Origin: JAHEZL01 sp046074525
GTDB lineage: Bacteria > Bacteroidota > Bacteroidia > Flavobacteriales_C > GCA-002722245
Direction: 5' to 3'
Length of the DNA stretch: 64,000 nucleotides
Assembly: GCA_046074525.1 (NCBI GenBank)
Contig: JBJTOK010000045.1
Coordinates: 9,295-73,294 of the forward strand
The notes under the pieces were generated by a model that had not been told where the DNA came from, did not search any database, and was given only the letters and a program-made list of their open reading frames with translations. A program made the translations under genes and the position numbers. This document shows, piece by piece, positions 18,405 to 26,012 of the stretch. How positions within the stretch are numbered: the first letter of the stretch is position 1; each line of letters starts with the position of its first letter.

Positions 18405-18432
18405 TATAACAATTCAGTAAAAGAATTGTTAC
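18405..18432 (-). promoter_or_regulatory. Inverted repeat in the leader of the 1886-aa protein
   Basis: TAACAATTC (18407-18415) and GAATTGTTA (18423-18431) are a perfect 9-bp inverted repeat with a 7-nt spacer. The same TGTAACAA, TTACT, ATTGTTATA blocks occur before the paralog gene. Between it and the start codon are two copies of AGTAGTAGT (18378-18386 and 18391-18399) separated by TCGC. Confidence 0.5.
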
Positions 18433-18484
18433 ACCATCATGCGACTAAAATAGGGAATTGTTTGATTGAGGGCAAGATGAGCTG

Positions 18485-18549
18485 TGAGAGTGAGTTTTGA
18501 GAATGATTGCCTGGGTAATTTACACAAGCTCTCTCAAAACTCACTCTCA
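18485..18549 (-). terminator. Perfect 18-bp inverted repeat overlapping the ppx stop codon
   Basis: TGAGAGTGAGTTTTGAGA (18485-18502) is the exact reverse complement of 18532-18549, with a 29-nt loop. The right arm contains the ppx stop codon (18547-18549), so a ppx mRNA would fold at its very 3' end. No U-tract follows, so it may protect or define the transcript end rather than be a classical intrinsic terminator. Confidence 0.55.
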
Positions 18550-19440
18550 ATATGAGTTCTTATACTCTTCGTAGAGCTTCCTGATAATTCCATCTCCCAT
18601 TCCTGTTTTGGGAACATTGATCACTTCTGCATCCGACCAGCGCATCACATTGAGGAAAATTTCGGCCGCTGGAACAATAACATCGGCGCGATCAGGCTTC
18701 ATGGCCATTTCACTGATTCGCTCTTCGTAAGTCAACTTTTTTATATCCTGATAAATATCCTTCATTACTTCAAAAGTAAGTTCAGACTTTTTACGCGTTC
18801 CGGCGAACTTACTAAGCTGATTGATATTTCCTCCCGAACCTATGATTTCGAGTTTCTTTTTGTCTTTGCATTTTTCTTTCACCCAGCGCTTCATTTCATC
18901 CCAGGTAGCCTCGGAGACTTTATCCTGCAATAACCGGATAGTACCTATCTTAAATGAAGTAGAAGCCTCGGGAACATTGCGGTGATACAAAGTCAACTCG
19001 GTACTCCCTCCTCCTACATCTACATAAAGGAAAGGCTTTTCATGCGCCAGCAATTGAAACAAATGCGTTTCGTAAATATAATCGGCTTCTTCCTGACCAC
19101 TGATAATATCGATTTTAATGCCAGACTTCTCCCTTACTTCTTTTACAATCTCCTGATTATTCCTGGCATCACGCATGGCTGATGTGGCACAAGCACGATA
19201 GCTGATTACCTCATGCACCTTCATCAATTTTTCGAAGGCTGTCATGGCGTCCACCAACTTTAAAATGGTAACGTGAGAAATGTGTTGATGATCGAAAGAT
19301 TCATGCCCGAGGCGAATGGGCACTCTGTATGATTCATTTTTATTGAATATCACCCCTTTGCTATCCTCTATAACATAATATATAATCAAACGGATAGCGT
19401 TTGACCCTATATCAATAGCAGCAAATTTAAGGATGTTCAT
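18547..19440 (-). CDS. ppx: Ppx/GppA-type exopolyphosphatase
   Basis: This 297-residue member of the ASKHA phosphotransferase fold is expected to remove terminal phosphates from polyphosphate or from pppGpp. Visible motifs are the phosphate-1 loop AIDIGSNAIRL (8-18), the acidic DARNNQE segment, the phosphate-2 loop YVDVGGGSTELTL (137-149) and the adenosine-type loop GSGGN. It is the short form with only the catalytic two-domain core and no C-terminal HD-like domain. It starts 6 nt after the polyphosphate kinase gene, giving an operon that makes and breaks polyphosphate. Exopolyphosphatase is favoured over GppA because of this pairing. Confidence 0.88.
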   Translation of the reverse strand: MNILKFAAIDIGSNAIRLIIYYVIEDSKGVIFNKNESYRVPIRLGHESFDHQHISHVTILKLVDAMTAFEKLMKVHEVISYRACATSAMRDARNNQEIVKEVREKSGIKIDIISGQEEADYIYETHLFQLLAHEKPFLYVDVGGGSTELTLYHRNVPEASTSFKIGTIRLLQDKVSEATWDEMKRWVKEKCKDKKKLEIIGSGGNINQLSKFAGTRKKSELTFEVMKDIYQDIKKLTYEERISEMAMKPDRADVIVPAAEIFLNVMRWSDAEVINVPKTGMGDGIIRKLYEEYKNSY

Positions 19441-19446
19441 GTAAGC

Positions 19447-21480
19447 TTATTTTTGCTTTCTAAGATACTTGTAATATTCTATATGCGCCTCAGTTTTTTT
19501 TGACTTTCCATCAACAAGATATGCATTGCTTAATTTATGATCGAGAATACGCATCTTCACGTTATCGGTCCACTGCGTCTCCATAAACTCCTTGATCTCG
19601 CTTTTAATTTGAGTATCGTAGATCGGACAAGTTACCTCCACTCTATTATCGAGATTACGTGTTAAAAAATCGGCGGAAGAAATAAAATACTTCGGATGCC
19701 CTGCGTTGTGGAATACAAATATTCGTGCGTGCTCAAGATAGCGACCAACTAAACTGCGCACTTCGAGATTTTCCTCATACCCTGGCAAGCCCTGCGCCAC
19801 ACTGCAAATGCCGCGCACCAGTAATCGTACTTTCACCCCAGCAGCTGCCGCAGAATAAATTTTCTTCACCATGCCTTCATCGTTCAAGCTATTCATCTTA
19901 AGGAAAATTTCGGCCCGTTTTCCCGCTTTGGCATTTCGAATTTCCTGATTGATCATACCATTTAACTTCTTTCTGGTATTGAAAGGAGAAACAATAATAT
20001 GCTTGTATTTGTAGGGCTTGTACAAATCTTCAAAAAACTTGAATAAGTTGTGCAAATCGTTACTGATGCGCTTATCAACAGTAAACAAACTAACATCCGA
20101 AAAAACCTTGGCTGTATCCTTATTGAAATTACCGGTACCAACAGAAGCATAGCGCACCGTTCGGTTACGCTCACGTCGAGATATCAATATTAACTTACTG
20201 TGCACTTTCAAATTCTTGAGTCCGAAAATCACATTCACTCCAGCCTCCTGCAAAACCTTAGCATATTTTATATTTGCAGCCTCATCAAATCGGGCCTGAA
20301 TTTCCATAAGCACCATCACTTTCTTACCATTACTCGCTGCGTTCACCAAAGCATTGATTACTGCCGATTCCTTAGCCAAACGATAAATCGTCATGCGAAT
20401 CGTACGAACCTTTGGATCAATTGCTGCATCACGCAAAAAATCAAGCACATGGGTGAAGGAATGATAAGGATATTGTAACAATACATCTTTCTGCTTAAGA
20501 ACCTTAAACATACTTTCTCCCGATTTCAAATCGGGATGTTGTAAAGGTTTTTGGGCTTCAAATTCATGTTCAGAAACACCGAATGAGGGGAATTTCATGA
20601 AATCACGGGCATTATGGTATTTGCCTCCCGGAATCAAAATCTCGGTTTCGGTAATTCTTGATTTCTTGAGAATAAAATGCAGCAGTTTATCCGGAATTTT
20701 CAAGTCGTACACCAAACGCACCGGTGCTCCCTTAGCCCGCTGTTTGATACTACTCGACAGAAGTTCCGACAAGCTTTTTGAAACGTCAACTGCAATTTCC
20801 AGCTCAGCATCACGCGTAACTTTGATGGAATATGCCCTAAAAGTATCGTACTCTTCAAAAAGGGTAAAAATATCGTTGAGATTGTAGCGGATGATATCAT
20901 CAATAAACATCACATACTTCTTTCCTCGGCTTTCAGGCAAAACCACAAAACGCGGCAATGTGTCGGGAATCTCAATGATGGCATATTCATCCTCTTCCTC
21001 GTCTTTTGAATCCTTCAGTACTACTGCCAGATATAAGGTATCATCGTGCAGGTCGGGAAACTTGGGCGCCGATTGTATCATCACAGGAAAAAGGAGCGGA
21101 CGCACCTTTTCCGTGAAATAATCCTTCACAAAATCTCCCTGTTCCTTATTCAGCTTGGTATTATCAATTAGAAAAATATCGTTTTTCTCCAACTCCTTCT
21201 TTAAATCCTGCATGATCTTTTCGGCCGAATGCTGTAAACGCACCACTGTTTTGTGAATCTGAGCCAGCAGAAGCTTATCCTTCTTGTCATGATCCACATT
21301 GATTTTCCTGAACAGTGATCCCACCCTTACCCTGAAAAACTCATCCATGTTATTGGAAAAAATTCCAAGGAAGCGTAAACGCTCGATAAGGGGATTTTTA
21401 ACATCCACCGCTTCCTGCAGCACTCTTTCATTGAAGGAGAGCCAGCTTACTTCTCTATTGATTACGGGTATCTTGGCCAT
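19447..21480 (-). CDS. ppk1: Polyphosphate kinase 1
   Basis: This 677-residue enzyme polymerises the gamma phosphate of ATP into inorganic polyphosphate. The N-terminal domain begins with NREVSWLSFNERVLQEA (8-24). The catalytic half shows FMKFPSFG, the phospholipase D-like histidine in NLKVHSKL (His427, the likely autophosphorylation site), YASVGTGNFN and a second histidine-containing HARIFVFHNAG segment followed by SSADFLTRNLDNRVEV. Length and motif order match PPK1. It is the first gene of a two-gene unit with ppx. The 130-nt spacer upstream is shared with the divergent PAP2 phosphatase gene. Confidence 0.93.
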   Translation of the reverse strand: MAKIPVINREVSWLSFNERVLQEAVDVKNPLIERLRFLGIFSNNMDEFFRVRVGSLFRKINVDHDKKDKLLLAQIHKTVVRLQHSAEKIMQDLKKELEKNDIFLIDNTKLNKEQGDFVKDYFTEKVRPLLFPVMIQSAPKFPDLHDDTLYLAVVLKDSKDEEEDEYAIIEIPDTLPRFVVLPESRGKKYVMFIDDIIRYNLNDIFTLFEEYDTFRAYSIKVTRDAELEIAVDVSKSLSELLSSSIKQRAKGAPVRLVYDLKIPDKLLHFILKKSRITETEILIPGGKYHNARDFMKFPSFGVSEHEFEAQKPLQHPDLKSGESMFKVLKQKDVLLQYPYHSFTHVLDFLRDAAIDPKVRTIRMTIYRLAKESAVINALVNAASNGKKVMVLMEIQARFDEAANIKYAKVLQEAGVNVIFGLKNLKVHSKLILISRRERNRTVRYASVGTGNFNKDTAKVFSDVSLFTVDKRISNDLHNLFKFFEDLYKPYKYKHIIVSPFNTRKKLNGMINQEIRNAKAGKRAEIFLKMNSLNDEGMVKKIYSAAAAGVKVRLLVRGICSVAQGLPGYEENLEVRSLVGRYLEHARIFVFHNAGHPKYFISSADFLTRNLDNRVEVTCPIYDTQIKSEIKEFMETQWTDNVKMRILDHKLSNAYLVDGKSKKTEAHIEYYKYLRKQK

Positions 21481-21609
21481 AAATTAAAATGCGAAACTAC
21501 ACTCTATAAATCTGTATATGAAGAAATTCATATTAAGTTTATGTAAAATGCTAAATTAATTTACATTTAACGGATTTTGTAGCTTAGTGTTTAAATATAA
21601 CCTTTTTTC

Positions 21610-22206
21610 ATGTTGAAGAAATTATTGTTCCTCCTGCTGTGCCTCTCGATTGGAAACAAAACTTTTTCCCAAAACTGGGACATTGATCTGCTGCGTGAGA
21701 TCAACGTCAACAGAAACACCAAACTAGATGGCACTTTTACCTTCATCACCAATTCGGTAACACCGGTGACTATAAGCACTCCGCTCCTGGTAACAGGTAT
21801 CGGACTCATAAAAAAAGACTCCCTATTCACCCGCAAGGGCTTATACATAGGAGCCTCTATTCTGGTGGGCGGAGGTATCACCACCGTCCTCAAGCACAGT
21901 ATCAACAGGACACGTCCCTTTTACGACTATCCTGAAATTCAAAAATTGGCTTCAGCCGGCAGCCCTTCCTTTCCTTCGGGTCATACCAGCGAGGCTTTTT
22001 CAGTGGCAACGTCATTGTCTCTTGCCTTCCCAAAATGGTATGTCATTGCCCCTTCTTTTTTATGGGCCGGAGCAATGGGCTATTCCCGAATGCACCTGGG
22101 GGTGCATTATCCCAGTGATGTGCTGGCCGGAGCTCTCATTGGTGCCGGATCGGCTTATGCCTGTCATCATTTGAATCTTTGGCTGGCGAGAAGATACCGA
22201 ATATGA
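21610..22206 (+). CDS. PAP2-family membrane phosphatase
   Basis: This 198-residue protein has a signal peptide or first membrane helix and a type 2 phosphatidic-acid phosphatase domain. The three catalytic motifs are complete: KHSINRTRP (95-103), PSFPSGHTS (119-127, with His125) and SRMHLGVHYPSD (159-170, with His166 as nucleophile). Such enzymes dephosphorylate lipid phosphates such as undecaprenyl diphosphate or lipid A at the periplasmic face. The exact substrate is not readable. Membrane segments lie at about 57-67, 78-95, 127-140 and 145-157. It is divergent from ppk1 and about 130 nt ahead of the lichenase gene. Confidence 0.85.
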   Translation: MLKKLLFLLLCLSIGNKTFSQNWDIDLLREINVNRNTKLDGTFTFITNSVTPVTISTPLLVTGIGLIKKDSLFTRKGLYIGASILVGGGITTVLKHSINRTRPFYDYPEIQKLASAGSPSFPSGHTSEAFSVATSLSLAFPKWYVIAPSFLWAGAMGYSRMHLGVHYPSDVLAGALIGAGSAYACHHLNLWLARRYRI

Positions 22207-22339
22207 GAACAGAGTGCGATTAAACAATTGGCCATCACCACTTTAAAAAGCAGTAGAGTTTGTTAGCCGCAATTCTCAAGACCTGGGCTCAAATCTGATT
22301 TTTCTTCCCTATATTTAGTTTGCACTAACCCCTATTAAA

Positions 22340-23347
22340 ATGAAAAATTCATTCACGCTGGCGCTTTGTGCGCTGGGCCTCTCCTTGCAAGCCAAGAATT
22401 ACAAAGGAGCCGAAATATATTCCACAGAATCAGTCCTCTATGGAAAATTTGAAATGTGTATTCAAGCTTCAAAAGCAAGTGGATTGCTCTCCACATTCTT
22501 TTTATATAAAAATGGCTCCGAGCAACAAGGTGCCGCCTGGGAAGAAATTGACATAGAAATTTTTGGAAAAAACGACGCCTTAAGCTTTCAATCCAACATT
22601 ATTACCGGCACAAATGGCGCAACAAAAAGTGAGCAAGTCCACACCAACAACTCTTCCCTTGCTGATGATTTTCACATTTACACCCTAGAATGGACTCCCG
22701 ATTACATTGCCTGGTATTTGGATGGCGAGGAAATGCGAAAATCTACCGGAGCCCAGGTTGCACTTTGCAAATCAGCAATGTCATACCGCTTTAATTCATG
22801 GATATCAAGTTCAGTGCCTTGGGTTGGAACTTTTACCGACACCGATTTACCCGTTCATCAGTTTGTAGACTGGATCTCCTACTCCACCTACACCAAAGGT
22901 GCAGGCGACAATGGCAGCGATTTCACCTTCTCCTGGAAAGATGATTTCAGCACCTTTAATACAGCTAAATGGAGTAAGGCCAACTGGACTTTTGATGGCA
23001 ACCTCGTTGATTTTGAACCGGCCAATGCCATCACTAAAGAGGGCAAACTTGTACTTGCCGTTACTACTTCAGCGGCCACTGGATTCAGTGGAACAACACC
23101 ATCGGGAAGCTGCTCAGGAACCGGGACTGGAAGCATCGGGGTTGACAACATCAATATATATGTTAGCAATCACACTTTATATCTCAATGGCAGCAACAAC
23201 ATCTGCATCTCTGATCTCAGCGGAAAAAAGTTTTTTTCGGGGATCATGACGGATGCTTTGTCGCTAAATGACCTCAGCGCAGGAATGTATGTGCTGAGCA
23301 TCAATAACGGCAAAGTAATCACTAATAAAAAGATTGTAGTGGATTAG
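22340..23347 (+). CDS. Circularly permuted GH16 lichenase (1,3-1,4-beta-glucanase) with T9SS type A tail
   Basis: This 335-residue secreted glucanase has a signal peptide to about residue 18. The mature protein begins KNYKGAEIYSTESVLYGKFE and contains the GH16 catalytic signature EEIDIE with Glu69 (nucleophile) and Glu73 (acid/base). The strand DDFSTFNTAKWSKANWTFDG, which sits at the N-terminus in Bacillus lichenases, occurs after the catalytic core (about 198-217). This is the permuted order known from the Fibrobacter succinogenes enzyme, which it resembles from the first mature residues on. The last ~70 residues are a T9SS type A sorting domain (LYLNGSNNICISDLSGKK, LSAGMYVLSINNG). It should cleave mixed-linkage beta-glucan outside the cell or at its surface. 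Confidence 0.88.
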   Translation: MKNSFTLALCALGLSLQAKNYKGAEIYSTESVLYGKFEMCIQASKASGLLSTFFLYKNGSEQQGAAWEEIDIEIFGKNDALSFQSNIITGTNGATKSEQVHTNNSSLADDFHIYTLEWTPDYIAWYLDGEEMRKSTGAQVALCKSAMSYRFNSWISSSVPWVGTFTDTDLPVHQFVDWISYSTYTKGAGDNGSDFTFSWKDDFSTFNTAKWSKANWTFDGNLVDFEPANAITKEGKLVLAVTTSAATGFSGTTPSGSCSGTGTGSIGVDNINIYVSNHTLYLNGSNNICISDLSGKKFFSGIMTDALSLNDLSAGMYVLSINNGKVITNKKIVVD

Positions 23348-23367
23348 ATTTCACCAATCCGCAGAAC

Positions 23368-24636
23368 TTACTCAACCACCTTCTCCACCTCATACTTTAA
23401 ACGCAGTAAATACAGAGCTTGCGCAAAATCATCATCGATGGAAAAAGTATTTACTCCTACAGGAAGTTCCCGGAAATCATAGGTCTGGAGAAGTCGCCCC
23501 CTAACATCATACAACTCCGCACTCATCAAATCATTATTGAGTTTATTGACTGTAAAATTATTTCCCGACACCTTAATAAATCCATCGGCAGCATTATAGC
23601 AATTGGCAACGCCCTGAATTTTCGAGTATGCATACTGTCCATCAAAATCGGTTTGTTTCAACCGGTAATAAGCATAACGACCACTAGTGTTTTCAGCAAA
23701 ACTTTCGTAGTTGATGATGGTATTGCTGTTACCAGCACCACTCACTATCGCCACCTCTTCCCAGTTTTTTGAATCCCTGCTTTGCTCGATGGTGAAATAA
23801 TTATTGTTTATCTCGGAAGCTGTTGACCAGCTGAATTTCACCTTATCGCCCTCACACAACACATTGAAATGCAGGAGTTCCACCGGCAATGGAACACTGC
23901 ATGATGCGCAATCGGTAGTAAGCGAAGCACTACCCCAACTTCCCGTACCACTGATAGCACTGGCTCCCGGCTTGGCGCAAACATTCACATTGGAACTGGA
24001 AGCAAACGGGTGGTTATTATTGGCTATGGCCGTCCCTGTATAACTAATGCAACACGCCCCACTAGGACAACTGAACCAGTTATCCAAAGAGCTGAAGGAA
24101 ATATTACCGGTATTGAGTATCGCCTGTGCATCCTGACAAATACCGCCGCTGTTCTGCCAGTCGCCCAGCGTACCACTAACAGCTATCACCCCGCCATTGG
24201 TAACCACCGAACCATTGCTATTGAAATTCCCAGTTATATTAAGATGCGAGCCTGGTGAATTCATAAACGAACCCGAAGAATTTTCAAGCAATCCAGAAGT
24301 GAAATTTGCTGTTCCATAATTATAAAATGAAAAACCCGTTGGAATGGTAGAAATACCTGTATTTATAGTTGCACCGGTTTTAATGATCAAACTACCGCTG
24401 TTCAGGTTGGCGCTAAGCGATGTTGTGCCCGAACAAAGGATAAGGGTGCCTCCATTCAGATTCACTCCCGTAAGAGTGCCTCCATTGAAATAGTACGTTC
24501 CAGCCAGGATGTTGACGTTATTGGTCGCCAAAGTTCCCGAACAAGCAGGTTCGGCCGGTATTGAAAGACATTGCGCCATCGCCTTACCTATAGATATAAG
24601 CGAAATGAGCACAAGCAGGTAATTGTGTTTATTCAT
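23368..24636 (-). CDS. T9SS type A surface protein, repetitive N-terminal region
   Basis: This 422-residue secreted protein has a signal peptide (about 1-21, ending MAQ). Residues 35-165 are rich in N, G, S and T with short repeats such as GGTL and NSSGSF, consistent with a beta-helix or beta-solenoid stalk. A small cysteine-containing region follows. From about 250 (LPVELLHFNVLCEGDKVKFS) comes the Fn3-like domain typical before type A sorting domains, with SWSTASEINNNYFTIEQS and YYRLKQTDFDGQ. The sorting domain itself ends LYLLRLKYEVEKVVE. No catalytic motif is visible. It converges on the lichenase gene, with 20 nt between stops. Confidence 0.75.
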   Translation of the reverse strand: MNKHNYLLVLISLISIGKAMAQCLSIPAEPACSGTLATNNVNILAGTYYFNGGTLTGVNLNGGTLILCSGTTSLSANLNSGSLIIKTGATINTGISTIPTGFSFYNYGTANFTSGLLENSSGSFMNSPGSHLNITGNFNSNGSVVTNGGVIAVSGTLGDWQNSGGICQDAQAILNTGNISFSSLDNWFSCPSGACCISYTGTAIANNNHPFASSSNVNVCAKPGASAISGTGSWGSASLTTDCASCSVPLPVELLHFNVLCEGDKVKFSWSTASEINNNYFTIEQSRDSKNWEEVAIVSGAGNSNTIINYESFAENTSGRYAYYRLKQTDFDGQYAYSKIQGVANCYNAADGFIKVSGNNFTVNKLNNDLMSAELYDVRGRLLQTYDFRELPVGVNTFSIDDDFAQALYLLRLKYEVEKVVE

Positions 24637-24956
24637 AAGTTGTTTTGTTCGTTGTGGGGTTTGAACAAGGCCATCCGTTGGGACGAATGATCGAAAAACT
24701 ATTTTGTTGGAAAGAAATAATCAGAATAAGGATTGCCTCTGGAATCAGAGAAATCTCAGGAAACGTTGACACGTCGTTAACACTAAACCCGCCGCAAGAT
24801 ATTAAAGAATTCCAGGGGTATCAAAAAAACTTTTCAAGGGGTTGTGAATTATTTATCCTCCTTTGAGAGATGCCGATTTCAACTCTGCACCCTACCTCAG
24901 TAATACCTTTAAGCCCCCCTAGTTAATTGCAATTTGATTTTTTCCAGACAAATCCT
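24637..24956. other. Gene-free divergent spacer
   Basis: About 320 bases between the T9SS gene start and the merR control region hold no convincing gene. A 73-codon plus-strand frame (24645-24866) lacks family features and sits in the leader of a divergent gene. A run of six C residues lies near 24913. I see no strong hairpin or known riboswitch. Confidence 0.5.
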
Positions 24957-24994
24957 TTATTTTGTTTAATAAATTAACATAAAAAGATAAACAA
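24957..24994 (+). promoter_or_regulatory. Candidate MerR operator at merR
   Basis: TTATTTTGTTTAAT followed by AAATTAA (24957-24977) matches 18 of 21 bases with 25945-25965 before crtI. A partial mirror half GATAAACAA lies at 24986-24994, just ahead of the GTG start. The same arrangement at both promoters of the locus points to autoregulation by the adjacent MerR protein. Confidence 0.55.
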
Positions 24995-24995
24995 C

Positions 24996-25874
24996 GTGAG
25001 TGACTCAAAATATACCATAAGCGATCTTGAAGCATTAAGCGGCATAAAAGCCCACACAATAAGAATATGGGAAAAGCGCTACAACATTATCAATCCCTCA
25101 CGCACCGATACCAATATCCGCTACTACTCCAATGACGACTTGAAATTACTGCTCAACATCAGCTTTCTGAATAAAAACAACTTCAAGATTTCCAAAATCG
25201 CTGAGATGAGCGCCAAAGAAATTGCCGACAACGTAAATTCAATCAATATTGTTAAATCCGACAATAGTGACTACATCGACAACCTGATAGTCGCAATGAT
25301 TGATTTAAATGAAATTTTCTTTGAAAAAATATTTTCATCCACCTTATTTCGTCTTGGTTTTGAAAAAACCATCATCGAAATTATTTTCCCTTTTCTTCAA
25401 AGGACCGGACTCATGTGGCAAACAGGATCCATAAATCCCGCGCAGGAACACTTCATCACCAACCTGATCCGACAGAAGCTGATTGTAGCAATGGACAGCC
25501 TTCCCCGCAACACCAATGAGAAATCACCGCGGGCCCTGCTCTTTCTTCCTGAAAATGAATTACACGAAAACAGTTTATTATTCTACAACTATATACTTAG
25601 AAACAAAGGTTATCACACTTATTATTTTGGCCAGACAGTACCACTGACTGATGTCACCAGGATAATAGAAATCACAAACGCAGGATTAATCATATCAGTG
25701 ATCACTACCGACATTACACAAAAAGAATTTGATGCCCTGATTTCTGAATTGGAGCGCCTTCCCCGAAAAGTAAAAATTCTCCTCTCAGGAAGAGTTGTGC
25801 TTAACTCCCAAAACAAACTCGCAAAACGCCTGACTATATTTAACGACGCTCAGCAGCTGAAAACGCTTATTTAA
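24996..25874 (+). CDS. MerR-family regulator with cobalamin-binding-like domain (CarH/LitR type)
   Basis: This 292-residue transcription regulator of carotenoid genes starts at a GTG (24996). The N-terminal winged helix (YTISDLEALSGIKAHTIRIW, about 6-25, through RYYSNDDL) binds DNA. The helical middle domain has the CarH-type signature W141, nine residues, E151-H152. The C-terminal Rossmann-like domain has E188-L-H190-E-N-S193, where CarH proteins have D/ExHxxG. The axial-ligand histidine is therefore kept but the final glycine is serine. In CarH/LitR proteins adenosylcobalamin makes the repressor light-sensitive; whether this one binds B12 is open. It directly precedes crtI, and similar inverted-repeat elements occur in both promoters. 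Confidence 0.85.
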   Translation: MSDSKYTISDLEALSGIKAHTIRIWEKRYNIINPSRTDTNIRYYSNDDLKLLLNISFLNKNNFKISKIAEMSAKEIADNVNSINIVKSDNSDYIDNLIVAMIDLNEIFFEKIFSSTLFRLGFEKTIIEIIFPFLQRTGLMWQTGSINPAQEHFITNLIRQKLIVAMDSLPRNTNEKSPRALLFLPENELHENSLLFYNYILRNKGYHTYYFGQTVPLTDVTRIIEITNAGLIISVITTDITQKEFDALISELERLPRKVKILLSGRVVLNSQNKLAKRLTIFNDAQQLKTLI

Positions 25875-25944
25875 AAATCTTTTTCTGTTACCTAATTAAA
25901 AAAAACAGCCTTTAAAAAAGGTCATTACTTTCTTTTTTCAATAA

Positions 25945-26001
25945 TTATTTTGTTTAATTAATTTGCTATAATGTTAAACAAAATGTATTTTTGATTAAAC
26001 A
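25945..26001 (+). promoter_or_regulatory. Candidate MerR operator/promoter of the crt operon
   Basis: ATTTTGTTTAA (25947-25957) and TTAAACAAAAT (25974-25984) form a perfect 11-bp inverted repeat with a 16-nt spacer that contains TATAATG. A further half, GATTAAACAA, follows at 25993-26002. The left half is shared with the merR promoter. The position immediately before crtI fits an operator that overlaps the promoter. Confidence 0.6.
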
Positions 26002-26012
26002 ACAAGTTTCCT

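Noticed and set aside
24645..24866. 73-codon plus-strand frame between the T9SS gene and merR
   Set aside because: No family features, unlikely composition, and it starts inside the leader of the divergent gene.
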